A stretch of DNA of 49,045 nt from Verrucomicrobiales bacterium (GTDB lineage: Bacteria; Verrucomicrobiota; Verrucomicrobiia; Limisphaerales; CAIMTB01). Position numbers and translations under genes: made by a program. The first letter of the stretch is position 1. Each line of letters begins with the position of its first letter. Below, in pieces: positions 24,238-34,151 of the stretch. The notes beneath the pieces are model-generated. The model saw only the letters and a list, made by a program, of their open reading frames with translations. It did not search any database and was not told the origin of the DNA. The stretch is taken from the NCBI GenBank assembly GCA_020845805.1, contig JADLFD010000035.1:1-49045 (forward strand). The letters run 5' to 3'.

Positions 24238-24786
24238 TTAAGCCTTCTCCACTTTCCAGTATTCCAACTCGACCGGGGTATTTCGGCCGAACACGTTGAC
24301 GGTGATCTTGAGTTTGCCCTTTTCGGCGTCGATCTCTTCGATGACCCCGTTGAAGTTCAGGAACGGGCCGTCGTTGATTTTGACCGTTTCGCCGACGCCG
24401 AAGCTGACCTTCGGACGTTCTGCGTCTTCCGACTCTGCCACCTGGGCCTTGATGGCATTGATTTCCTCTTCCGGGACTTCCACGGGGCGTTCCCCGCCCA
24501 CGAAGCCGATGATCCCGGTGGTTTCGCGGATGAAGTACCAGGGCCGATCCAGGAGGCGGTGCTCCTCATCGACCAAGGCAAGATTGATGTAGACGTAACC
24601 CGGGTGGAGTTTCCGCAGCGAAACCGATTTCTTCCCGTTGCGGACCTCGGTGACCTTTTCCATCGGCACGAGGACTTCGGAGATGAACTCCGTCATTTCC
24701 TCGGCTCGAGCCCTTTTTTCGATGTTCTCCTTCACCTTCTGCTCCTGTCCGGAGAGGGTGTGGAGGACGAACCAGCGGTGGCGCAT
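24238..24786 (-). CDS. nusG: Transcription termination/antitermination protein NusG
   Basis: 182 aa; WFVLHTLSGQEQKVKENIE, HPGYVYI, KOW GPFLNFNGVIEEID. Confidence 0.97.
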   Translation of the reverse strand: MRHRWFVLHTLSGQEQKVKENIEKRARAEEMTEFISEVLVPMEKVTEVRNGKKSVSLRKLHPGYVYINLALVDEEHRLLDRPWYFIRETTGIIGFVGGERPVEVPEEEINAIKAQVAESEDAERPKVSFGVGETVKINDGPFLNFNGVIEEIDAEKGKLKITVNVFGRNTPVELEYWKVEKA

Positions 24787-24814
24787 GGGAGGTTTGGGGT
24801 AGGGAGCGGAGAGA

Positions 24815-25072
24815 TCAGATGATACTGCTCACGACCCACGCCATGACCAGTTCCACGACCACGGTGAAGATGCCGAGCATGGCGGTCGAGACCATGACCA
24901 GGACGGTCGAAGCCCAGAGCTCGTCCCGGCTGGGCCAGGTGCATTTGCGGAGCTCCTCCCGGGTCTCGTTGACGTACTTCGTGAGGCGGTTGAGCCACCC
25001 GAGCCGCCACACGATCGCGAAGGCGACCGCGATGACCACCGACCAGACGATAAAGCTTGTTGTCTTGTTCAT
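24815..25072 (-). CDS. secE: Preprotein translocase subunit SecE
   Basis: 85 aa from MNKTTSF; KYVNETREELRKCTWPSRDELWASTVLVM; upstream ORF extension reads through a tRNA. Confidence 0.92.
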   Translation of the reverse strand: MNKTTSFIVWSVVIAVAFAIVWRLGWLNRLTKYVNETREELRKCTWPSRDELWASTVLVMVSTAMLGIFTVVVELVMAWVVSSII

Positions 25073-25078
25073 GAGCAA

Positions 25079-25168
25079 TGGCGGAGGGGGAGGGATTCGA
25101 ACCCCCGGTGCAGTTGCCTGCACAACGGTTTTCAAGACCGCCGCATTCGACCGCTCTGCCACCCCTCC
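25079..25168 (-). tRNA. tRNA-Ser(TGA), CCA encoded
   Basis: GGAGGGG...CCCCTCC acceptor, loop CTTGAAA, long variable arm (TGTGCAGGCAACTGCA), GGTTCGAATCC T-loop, CCA. Confidence 0.95.
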
Positions 25169-25179
25169 ACGGCCGACGC

Positions 25180-25255
25180 TGGCAGGGCGTGAGGGACTTG
25201 AACCCCCAACCAACGGTTTTGGAGACCGCTACTCTACCAATTGAGCTAACGCCCT
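25180..25255 (-). tRNA. tRNA-Trp(CCA), CCA encoded
   Basis: AGGGCGT/ACGCCCT acceptor, loop CTCCAAA, GGTTCAAGTCC, CCA. Confidence 0.95.
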
Positions 25256-25303
25256 GTGTTGCGACGAAGGCGGATCTTGGACCGGATCTACCTCCTGTGA
25301 GCA

Positions 25304-25342
25304 AGGCCGAATCCTTGGGAGAGTCTCCGCCGGATTCGGCCT
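25304..25342 (-). other. Strong hairpin in tuf-tRNA-Trp spacer
   Basis: 11-bp perfect inverted repeat AGGCCGAATCC/GGATTCGGCCT, loop containing GGAG/CTCC. Confidence 0.6.
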
Positions 25343-25353
25343 CAAACCGAGGC

Positions 25354-25374
25354 AAGTTGCCGACGAGCGGCAAC

Positions 25375-25376
<2 letters not shown>
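25354..25376 (-). other. Hairpin overlapping the tuf stop codon
   Basis: 9-bp perfect inverted repeat AAGTTGCCG/CGGCAACTT, loop of 5; tuf TAA is at 25375-25377. Confidence 0.6.
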
Positions 25377-26568
<1,192 letters not shown>

Positions 26569-26671
26569 TGCCTGACTCCTGAGCTTGCGGTCGTTCTGGT
26601 CTGGTCTCGCGTGCGGTTGTCATCACGCCCGTTGTGGCAGCGGTGAAGCTGTCCTTGAACGGGTCGTTTGG

Positions 26672-26747
<76 letters not shown>

Positions 26748-26853
26748 GCCCGCCCCAAACTGGCCCTGCCAGACGACAAAAAGACAAACAGCTCACCTCA
26801 CTTCCGGCGCGAGCTGTGTTGTCCTTTGCGCTGCGGTCCAGTTAGGAACGCCT

Positions 26854-26882
26854 TACTTAGGGAACCGCGCTTCGAGTGTCAA
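26854..26882 (-). promoter_or_regulatory. Promoter for tRNA-Thr-tuf-(secE...) transcript: TTGACA - 17 nt - TAAGTA
   Basis: Perfect -35 consensus at 26877-26882, -10 at 26854-26859, A/T-rich sequence upstream of -35. Confidence 0.6.
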
Positions 26883-27332
26883 ATCGTTTCTAAAGTTCTT
26901 TGATGTGCTGCCGCCGAAAGTGCCGGTGGCGGAGCTCCCGGACTGACCGACCGTCGCTCCGATCGGGGGAATGGGCTTTGGCAAGGAGGGGGCTGGGGCC
27001 GTTCCAGTTGGCGGGGGTAGGGTCCAGTTACCGGGGGGATTTTGGCCCCGGCATGGCGGGCGAAGTCGACGGGGCGCCTCTCTTGGAGGACTCCTCAGGG
27101 CCTTGGCTTTGGGGAAGGCACTCCCGAGGAGCTGGTCGCCGAAGGAAGCATCCCGCCTCGCAACGGATGGGAGGAGCGCTCCGCGCGAGAAAGGTTTTGG
27201 CGGGCCCAAGGCGGGCAGCCATGCTGCGCGGGCGCACCCGAACTCACCTTGGAACCTTCCACTCTTCAATCTTCCGAACCGCGGCATCGAACGGATCCGG
27301 CGAAGCGTGACGGTCCGAGGGAATGGCCCAAA

Positions 27333-28955
27333 GTGGCCGAGGTTCGGTCGAGGCTGCGACGGTTTTGTCTCTGGGGCGGGCTTTTGGGAACCCTGACTCG
27401 GGTGGTGGTTCCCGTGGTTCCTTGGCTGTTGGGGGACTGGTGGGTGGGATTTCCGAGGGGGCTGCGGGCAGCCGGTTTGGGGATTTGGCTGGGATGGGTG
27501 CTGTGGACCGTGTGGAGGCAGGTCGTGCGGCCCTACGGGAAACTCCCGCAAGGGGATGCCCTGGCACTCTTTATCGAGCGCAGCGCGCCGTCCCTGCGCA
27601 GCCGTTTGATCAGTGCGGTCCAGCTGGGGCGGGACTCCTTGGACGCCATTCCAGCGGCGTTTGTCGATCGGCTGCAAGCGGATGCGCATCGTGCCGCGGC
27701 CACCCTGGATCCGAGAACTCTGGTGCCAGTGGAGGGCCTCCGCCGGCAGGCGTGGCGGACGCTTCCCGGGCTGCTGGTGCTGGGGATTTGGCTGGGGTTG
27801 GCCTGGCCCACGAGCGGCATCCTGATCCGGCGCGCCCTCCTCGAGGACGTGGCGGTTCCGCGAAAAACGCGGCTCCTGGAAGTGACGGGTCCGGTGCGGG
27901 TGGGGCGAGGCGACGAGGTCACGTTGCGCGCGCGCGCCGAAGGCATGATTCCCGACGCCGGGGTGCTGGAGATGCGACATGGCTCCGGGCGCGTGCAGAC
28001 CGTCCCGCTGGACCGCGAACCAGGGAAGCCGGGCGCGTTTGCCCGTGTGCTCCCTGGACTGGCCTCCAGTTTCCAGTATCGCGTGCGCGTCAACGATGCG
28101 GAGAGTGAGCCATTTACCGTGGAGGTTCTGCCGAGGCCGCTGATCACCAATCTCACTCTGACGCAGGTGTGGCCGGCCTACACCGGCCGTGGCGAACAGG
28201 TGCGACGCGCCGGGGAGCTCTCGCTGCTGAAGGGGAGTCGGTTGCGGGTGGAGGGTGAGGCCAACCGACCCCTGACCAACGCGGTGCTGCGGATTGGCGG
28301 TGCGGATCGTATGATGGAGGCGGAACTCGATGCGGGGACTCCGGACCGCGTCCGTTTCGAATTCCCGGTGGACGACGAGCGCATCAACAGTTTGACCCTC
28401 GATTTGAAGGATCGCGACGGCATTCCCTCCCGGGACTCGGCCGTGTACGCGGTGGAAGTCGTCCCCGATCGTGCCCCGCAAGTGCGGTTGGTGTTGCCGG
28501 CGAGACGGGAGGAACTGGCCACGCGTCGCGGCACGGTTCTGGTGGCGTTCGAGGCCGAAGACGACGTGGGCTTGGGCGAACTCTGGCTGTGCCATCAGGC
28601 CGCGGGCAGCACGAACACGACGCCGGTACGAGTGGCGTTGGAGGTCGAGAAGGACGTGGGAACGGCGTTGAAGCGTCGGGTGGACTGGGTGATTGCCTCC
28701 ATGAAGCCGGGGCCAGCCGAGGGGGCGATGATCGAATTTTGGATCGAAGCCACGGACCGAAACGACGTCGCGGGCCCGGGGGTCGGGCGCAGTGAGAAGT
28801 ATTTGTTGCGGGTGGTGTCGGAAGCGGAGAAGCGGGCGGATTTGCTGGCCCGCGCGGGGGACGCGATTGGTCGGCTGGGGGACGTGGCCCAAGGGCAGGA
28901 TCGTTTGAATGAATCCCTGGGTCGGATCATTATGCTTCGTCAGACCGCGCCATGA
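27333..28955 (+). CDS. DUF4175-like membrane protein
   Basis: ORF 27042..28955; N-terminal TM helices, GDALALFIERSAPSLRSRLISAVQL, VWPAYTGRGEQVRRAGELSLLKGSRLRV; GTG 27333 is the likely start. Confidence 0.7.
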   Translation: MAEVRSRLRRFCLWGGLLGTLTRVVVPVVPWLLGDWWVGFPRGLRAAGLGIWLGWVLWTVWRQVVRPYGKLPQGDALALFIERSAPSLRSRLISAVQLGRDSLDAIPAAFVDRLQADAHRAAATLDPRTLVPVEGLRRQAWRTLPGLLVLGIWLGLAWPTSGILIRRALLEDVAVPRKTRLLEVTGPVRVGRGDEVTLRARAEGMIPDAGVLEMRHGSGRVQTVPLDREPGKPGAFARVLPGLASSFQYRVRVNDAESEPFTVEVLPRPLITNLTLTQVWPAYTGRGEQVRRAGELSLLKGSRLRVEGEANRPLTNAVLRIGGADRMMEAELDAGTPDRVRFEFPVDDERINSLTLDLKDRDGIPSRDSAVYAVEVVPDRAPQVRLVLPARREELATRRGTVLVAFEAEDDVGLGELWLCHQAAGSTNTTPVRVALEVEKDVGTALKRRVDWVIASMKPGPAEGAMIEFWIEATDRNDVAGPGVGRSEKYLLRVVSEAEKRADLLARAGDAIGRLGDVAQGQDRLNESLGRIIMLRQTAP

Positions 28956-31639
28956 GCCCTTACCTTGAATCCAAGTTTCCTTCCCGGGCGTGCGAGGGCC
29001 TGGGCGCGGTCGCCCCAGGAGCGACCCACGCGCGTCCGGGGCTGAAGCGCCCGGCAGGGGCGTTGGTGCTGGGGCTGGTGCTGATGCTTGGCCTGGTGAT
29101 GGGGCCGGGGATTCTGCGACTCCGGGCCGCGGCATCGCCACGAAATGACGGGGTGGCCCAGGCGCAAGCCGGGCAGGAACAACTGCGGCAGGGGACCGCG
29201 CGGGTCGGGGCTCAACTGGATCTCATCCTGGAAGAGACGCGACGCAACGGTATCACGGGAGAGGACGTGCAACTTCTGGGGGCCATCCGCGGCATCCTGG
29301 GACAATTGAGTGAGGCTGATATGGTGGCGGTAATCAGCCTGCTTCAGGAAGCGCGCGGCAACTTGGAGGGCGGCGTGCAGCGGGCGCGGTTGCTGGATGC
29401 CTTCAGCACCCAGAAAACCGTGGGGGTGAAGCTGCGGCAGATTTTGATGGAGTACCAGCGGCAGCAGGAGTTGAGCGGCATCGCGGCGCGCCTGGAAGAG
29501 TTGGCGGCGAGGCAGCACGTGGCCATGCGCGACGTGCGCGAGCTGGCGGCTTCCGTGGCCGGGCGGAAGAAGGAGTGGCTGGCGGAGAATCACCGTATCT
29601 CGCTTCAGCTGCAGGTGAGCGAGCAGCAGTCCCTGCGCGACGAGGTGGAAGCGGTCATCCGCCGGCTCACCGGTTGGAAATCCGAGGACGAAGAGGACGA
29701 CTCCGCGGCACGGGCCGCCGAGGTGCTGCGGGACCCCGCGGTGATTCAGTTGGCGCGCCGGTTGGACCGCGTAGTGCTCGATCTCAACCAGGGATTGATG
29801 CTGAGCGCGGCGGGAGGGCAGCGCGAAGTTCGTGGATTGCTGCGCGAAGTCGCTCGTCAGTTGCAGCCTCCGCAGGACGAGTTGGACGCGCTGCAAGCCT
29901 CGCTGCACGAGGTGGAGGGACTGTTGGGGCGGCAGGAGGAGACCCAGGCTTCGACCCGTGCGTTGCCGGATCGCGCGGCGAAGCTGGAACCGCTCGTGCG
30001 TTCCCTGGCCGAGTTGGTGGATGACACCGACGTGGCACGGCTGGCCTCAGCACGCGTGGACAACGAAGTGGCGGAGCAGATCGGGGCCGCGGTGGGGCGG
30101 ATGCAGGAGGCGCGTGGAGCGTTGGAGGGGGCCACGGGGGAATGGCGTGCCCGACGACTGGCGGCCACCACCCAGCAGGAACTGGCCGTGGCGCGGTTGG
30201 AGACGGCGCGTCGGATCCTCCAGGAACGCATCGACGCCTTGGAGAAACGCCGGGAGGCCATGGTGGATCCCATGTCCAATCTCAAGCAGGTGCGGGACGA
30301 CGTGGCGGAATTATTGCGGCGCGAGCAGGAGCTGAAAGCGGCGGCGGCGGAGGTAGCCACGGACCCGGCCAAGCTTCGGCCGATGGCCCCGTCGCAAGGC
30401 GATATCGGCGATCGAAGTGAGGATACGGCGCGGCGGGCGGCCGTGGATTCCACCGAGGCCGCGGAGCAGATCGCGGAGGCCACCGCTCAAATGCGTCGAT
30501 CGCAGCGGAGTCTGGGCGAGGGCCGGAACGAGGCGGGGGCCCAGCAGGCGGCGGTAGACGCCCTGAGCCGCGCCCTGGCCATCCTGGACGAACAGATGGC
30601 GGCGCTGGAGGCAGCGGAGAAGGAGTTGGCGGACCTGGAAAAGCTGCTGCAGGAATTGATCGCGCTCATCGAACGTCAGAAGAAGCTCAACGCCGAGACG
30701 GCGCGCCTGGCGCGCAAGATGAGCGGGCGCGAACCCAAGGTGGTCGGCACCGATCAGAACGCGATCGCGTCGGCCACCCGCGATCTGGAAGGGCGCGTGC
30801 CTCCCAGTGTTCCCCAAGCGGCGACCTATCTCGGGGACGGCGCCACGCAGATGGTCCTGGCGGGCAATGAGCTGGGATCCGCTCGGGCGGCGGAAGCCCG
30901 ACCCGCGCAGGATGAAGCCCTGGAGAATCTGCTGCGGGCGCGACGCGAGTTGGAGGAGCGCATCGCCCAGTTGAAGGACATGCTGGGGGAGCCCGCCGAG
31001 GAGGCTTCGTTGGAGGAGTTGGCCAAGATGGTCAAGGAGGCGCAGCACGACACGACGGAAGCGTTGGCGGCGGATCAGATGCCAAAGAAGGCCACGGGTC
31101 TACACGAAGCGGGAGAGCATATTGAGCCCGCGACCTCCGGGCGCATGGGGCGGGTGCCGCGCATGATCCGCGATGCGCTGCAGCAGGCCGATCGCTCGCT
31201 CCAGGAGGGGTCAGCTTCTGCCGAGGCGGGGGACGGGGCGTCCGCCGACCGGGAGGGAGCGAAGGCGCAGGAGGCTTTGGCAGCGGCGGCGGCGGCTTTG
31301 GACCTGGCCATGGCCGGGATGGGGCAGCAGCCCGGCGAGGGTGAGGGGCAGGGTGGCCAAGGCAAAAACCCGTCTGCGAGCCAGGGTCGTGGCCGCGGCA
31401 AGAAGCCGGGCGCGGTCGCGGGGAAAGGTACGGGGGACGCCGGAAACTTTTTTGGTGCGGGGGGTGCTGACGGGCCCAAGCGTGCGGCTGCCGGCGGTGG
31501 GAAATTCATTGGTCTCCCGGCGCGCGAACGCGCGGCGCTGCTGCAGTCGCAGGGCGAGCGGTACCCACAGGAGTACGCGCCGCAGATCGAGCAATATTTG
31601 AAGAACCTCTCCGACCAGGTGCAGGGGGCGCCGCGATGA
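28952..31639 (+). CDS. Large coiled-coil envelope protein with Gly-rich C-terminal region
   Basis: 895 aa; N-terminal hydrophobic segment, long Ala/Glu/Arg-rich heptads, GEGEGQGGQGKNP..., LPARERAALLQSQGERYPQEYAPQIEQYLKNLS; ATGA overlap with upstream gene. Confidence 0.75.
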   Translation: MSPYLESKFPSRACEGLGAVAPGATHARPGLKRPAGALVLGLVLMLGLVMGPGILRLRAAASPRNDGVAQAQAGQEQLRQGTARVGAQLDLILEETRRNGITGEDVQLLGAIRGILGQLSEADMVAVISLLQEARGNLEGGVQRARLLDAFSTQKTVGVKLRQILMEYQRQQELSGIAARLEELAARQHVAMRDVRELAASVAGRKKEWLAENHRISLQLQVSEQQSLRDEVEAVIRRLTGWKSEDEEDDSAARAAEVLRDPAVIQLARRLDRVVLDLNQGLMLSAAGGQREVRGLLREVARQLQPPQDELDALQASLHEVEGLLGRQEETQASTRALPDRAAKLEPLVRSLAELVDDTDVARLASARVDNEVAEQIGAAVGRMQEARGALEGATGEWRARRLAATTQQELAVARLETARRILQERIDALEKRREAMVDPMSNLKQVRDDVAELLRREQELKAAAAEVATDPAKLRPMAPSQGDIGDRSEDTARRAAVDSTEAAEQIAEATAQMRRSQRSLGEGRNEAGAQQAAVDALSRALAILDEQMAALEAAEKELADLEKLLQELIALIERQKKLNAETARLARKMSGREPKVVGTDQNAIASATRDLEGRVPPSVPQAATYLGDGATQMVLAGNELGSARAAEARPAQDEALENLLRARRELEERIAQLKDMLGEPAEEASLEELAKMVKEAQHDTTEALAADQMPKKATGLHEAGEHIEPATSGRMGRVPRMIRDALQQADRSLQEGSASAEAGDGASADREGAKAQEALAAAAAALDLAMAGMGQQPGEGEGQGGQGKNPSASQGRGRGKKPGAVAGKGTGDAGNFFGAGGADGPKRAAAGGGKFIGLPARERAALLQSQGERYPQEYAPQIEQYLKNLSDQVQGAPR

Positions 31640-32796
31640 GCGCGGATTCGCATCATGACCTTCGTCCGGGCGTCGGGAGATGCCGACCGGAGTTCGGGTC
31701 CCGAATCAGGAGGCGAATCCTGGGCTGGGGCTGGGTGATGCTCGTCCTGTGCCTGGGTCACGGGACCGTGCCGGGGGCGGAGACGGCTCCCCGGCGTGAA
31801 GATCCGGCGGCGGCCAGCCTGAAACTGGACGCCACGACCGACGTCCCGGTGGTGGATCCGAGCACGGAGGAATTGATCCGTGCGGCGGTCCGGTTCCTGG
31901 CTTCCAAACAGCTGCCCAACGGTTCGTGGGGGATGACGGATTTTGAGCGGCGGCATCCAGTGGCTATGACCGGCTACACCTTGATGGCTTTCCTGGCGGC
32001 CGGCCATTTGCCGGGCGAAGGCGAGGAAGGCAAGGCAGTGCGGTCTGGACTCCAATACCTGCTCGACGTGGCCAAGCCGGACGGGACCTTCGGCGATCGC
32101 AACCTCGGGCAGTACATGTACAACCACGGCGTGGCCACCATCGCGCTGGCCGAGGTCTATGGTCAGAGCCCTTCGCCTGATCTGAAGGTCAAGCTGGACC
32201 GCGCCATCCGGCTCATCATCACCTCGCAGAATGCGGAGGGAGGGTGGCGGTATCGCCCCGTCGCCCAGGACGCCGATGTTTCGGTGACGGTGTTGCAGGT
32301 CGTCGGGTTGCGCGCTGCCAAGAACGCGGGCATCGACGTGCCGCAGGAGACCATCGAGCGCGCAGTGAAGTATGTGCGGACCTGTTTCGATCCGGGATCC
32401 GGCGGTTTCACTTATCAGCCGGGCAACCGGGCGCCGGGTTATGCCCGAACGGCAGCGGCGATCTATTCGCTCCAGGTTTGTGGTGTCTACGACGATCCCC
32501 TCGTGCAGCGTGGTTCCGAGTATCTGATCAAGAACTGGGGGCAGCGAGAATGGTTCACCTACGGGACGTTTTATTCCGTTCCCGCCCAGTACATGCTGGG
32601 TGGCGAGGCGTGGAAATTCTGGTACCCGCGCATGCGCACCCAGTTGCAGCGGCAGGCCATACGGGAGGGGGACCGCGCCTACTGGGACGGGTCGATGGAC
32701 ATGGGGTCCAACGGGCTGGGGCCCATTTATGCCACCGCTGTTTACACTGCGGTGCTCGCGATGCCGTGGAACTACGTCCCCATCTACCAGCGATGA
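31636..32796 (+). CDS. Prenyltransferase/squalene oxidase repeat (alpha/alpha-toroid) protein
   Basis: 386 aa; repeated toroid motifs FLASKQLPNGSWG, YLLDVAKPDGTFGD, IITSQNAEGGWRY, SGGFTYQPGNRAPGYARTAAAIYSLQ; signal-like N terminus. Confidence 0.8.
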   Translation: MSADSHHDLRPGVGRCRPEFGSRIRRRILGWGWVMLVLCLGHGTVPGAETAPRREDPAAASLKLDATTDVPVVDPSTEELIRAAVRFLASKQLPNGSWGMTDFERRHPVAMTGYTLMAFLAAGHLPGEGEEGKAVRSGLQYLLDVAKPDGTFGDRNLGQYMYNHGVATIALAEVYGQSPSPDLKVKLDRAIRLIITSQNAEGGWRYRPVAQDADVSVTVLQVVGLRAAKNAGIDVPQETIERAVKYVRTCFDPGSGGFTYQPGNRAPGYARTAAAIYSLQVCGVYDDPLVQRGSEYLIKNWGQREWFTYGTFYSVPAQYMLGGEAWKFWYPRMRTQLQRQAIREGDRAYWDGSMDMGSNGLGPIYATAVYTAVLAMPWNYVPIYQR

Positions 32797-34139
32797 GAAT
32801 TTTCGCCGCGTTGTTGTTTCTGGGGAGCATGGTCTGGACCTCGGCCCAGGCGGCGGCGCGCCCGGGCACCGTGCGCGTGGTGACGGGCGACACCGTGCAG
32901 GGTTTGGTGACGGCGGCCACCAACGGGTTGGCAGTGTCTCCCGCGTCCGGGGAGCCCAAGATCATCCCGTGGGCCCAGTTGATGGAAGCCACCTTCGGGG
33001 ACGCTACGCCGCCCGCGGCTTCGATTACTGCGCCCGCTACGCCCGCAACAGCGACGGCGGCGCCTACCGAAGTGGGCGGGTGGAACGGAGTGCCAGTCGG
33101 AACCACCCTGGCCGGCAAACTCGAGGAGGCCCCGGAGCACCTGTTGGTCACCGGACAAGGCCGCGGGCTGATGGGCAATGCGGACGCCTGTTTTCTGGCG
33201 GAGCGAAAACTGGACGGGTCGGGTCAGGTATCCGCCTCGCTGGAATCCTTCGATGGCCAGGCGCCCGAGGCAGCGGCGGGGATCATGCTGCGCGACAACC
33301 TGGGGGAGGCGGCGGCCTATGCGTTCCTGGGGCAGCGCGTCGGCTCGGGCGTTTGTTTCCAGTACCGGCAGATCGCGTCGGGTATGACCATGCGCGTGAC
33401 CAATGTCGCCATGCAGCTGCCGGCCTGGCTGAGATTATCGCGGGTCGGGGGGGCGATCCTGGCGGAGGTCTCCACCGACGGTCTGCAATGGAGCCAGGTG
33501 GGGCGTGTGAACGTGAACCTGGGGCAGAACGTCCGCGCGGTTTTGGCAGTGGCCAGTGGCTCGGATGAGGCGGCCGCCACGGCGCGCTTTCGCAAGCCCG
33601 CCGTGGGTGCGCGGGGCCTGGGTTACGTGGCGTCCACCGGCTATCCTCGGCTGCGGCTGCGGGGCGGTTCCACCTTGGTGGGACCGGTCGAATCCGCGGA
33701 CGATTCCGTGGTTCGGCTGGGAGGGCCGTGGAAGGGGACGATGGTTTCGTTGCTGAATGTCGCGCGCCTGGAGTTTGCACCGCTCAGTCCGGATCACGAG
33801 GCCCGATTGGCGGACGAACGCGTGGGCGTCATGCTGGCCGACGGCGATTTCCTTGACGGTCGGTTGCGGGGAATCGCCACCAATACCGCCACCCTCAGTT
33901 CGTTGCTGTTCGGGTTTCGCAAGTTCGCCCTCGGCAGCGAGGCTGCGGTGGTCGTGGTCGGTTCCCCGGAAGAGGACGACACGCGGTTTCAGGTGTTGAT
34001 GAAAAATGGTTCCGAACTACGCGCGCGCGATCTCGGCACCTCAGGCGAGACGCTGCTGGTGGAGGCGCCGCTGCTGGGGGCGCTGCGTGTGGATTGGAAT
34101 GAGGTGAGCCGCATCCAGCGTTTTGCGGAACCCCGTTAA
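32793..34139 (+). CDS. Secreted protein with central DUF1349-like beta-sandwich domain
   Basis: MRIFAALLFLGSMVWTSAQAA signal peptide; AAGIMLRDNLGEAAAYAFLG...PAWLRLSRVGGAILAEVSTDGLQWSQVGRVNVNLGQNVRAVLAVASGSD; ATGA overlap with upstream gene. Confidence 0.7.
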   Translation: MRIFAALLFLGSMVWTSAQAAARPGTVRVVTGDTVQGLVTAATNGLAVSPASGEPKIIPWAQLMEATFGDATPPAASITAPATPATATAAPTEVGGWNGVPVGTTLAGKLEEAPEHLLVTGQGRGLMGNADACFLAERKLDGSGQVSASLESFDGQAPEAAAGIMLRDNLGEAAAYAFLGQRVGSGVCFQYRQIASGMTMRVTNVAMQLPAWLRLSRVGGAILAEVSTDGLQWSQVGRVNVNLGQNVRAVLAVASGSDEAAATARFRKPAVGARGLGYVASTGYPRLRLRGGSTLVGPVESADDSVVRLGGPWKGTMVSLLNVARLEFAPLSPDHEARLADERVGVMLADGDFLDGRLRGIATNTATLSSLLFGFRKFALGSEAAVVVVGSPEEDDTRFQVLMKNGSELRARDLGTSGETLLVEAPLLGALRVDWNEVSRIQRFAEPR

Positions 34140-34151
34140 GGGAGCGGTGCC

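Noticed and set aside
24815-25213. 132-aa version of SecE
   Set aside because: Extra N terminus is a translation of the tRNA-Ser gene
25100-25240. Near-identical anticodon-arm sequence in tRNA-Ser and tRNA-Trp (GCGGTCT..AAAACCGTTG) as a possible recombination repeat
   Set aside because: Short similarity within structurally constrained tRNA arms; likely coincidence
26891-26904. boxA-like AGTTCTTTGATG on plus strand
   Set aside because: Wrong orientation for the tRNA-tuf transcript and no supporting boxB/boxC; likely chance
26853-29141. 762-aa minus-strand ORF
   Set aside because: Pro/Arg/His-rich low-complexity translation opposite the DUF4175-like gene; no domain
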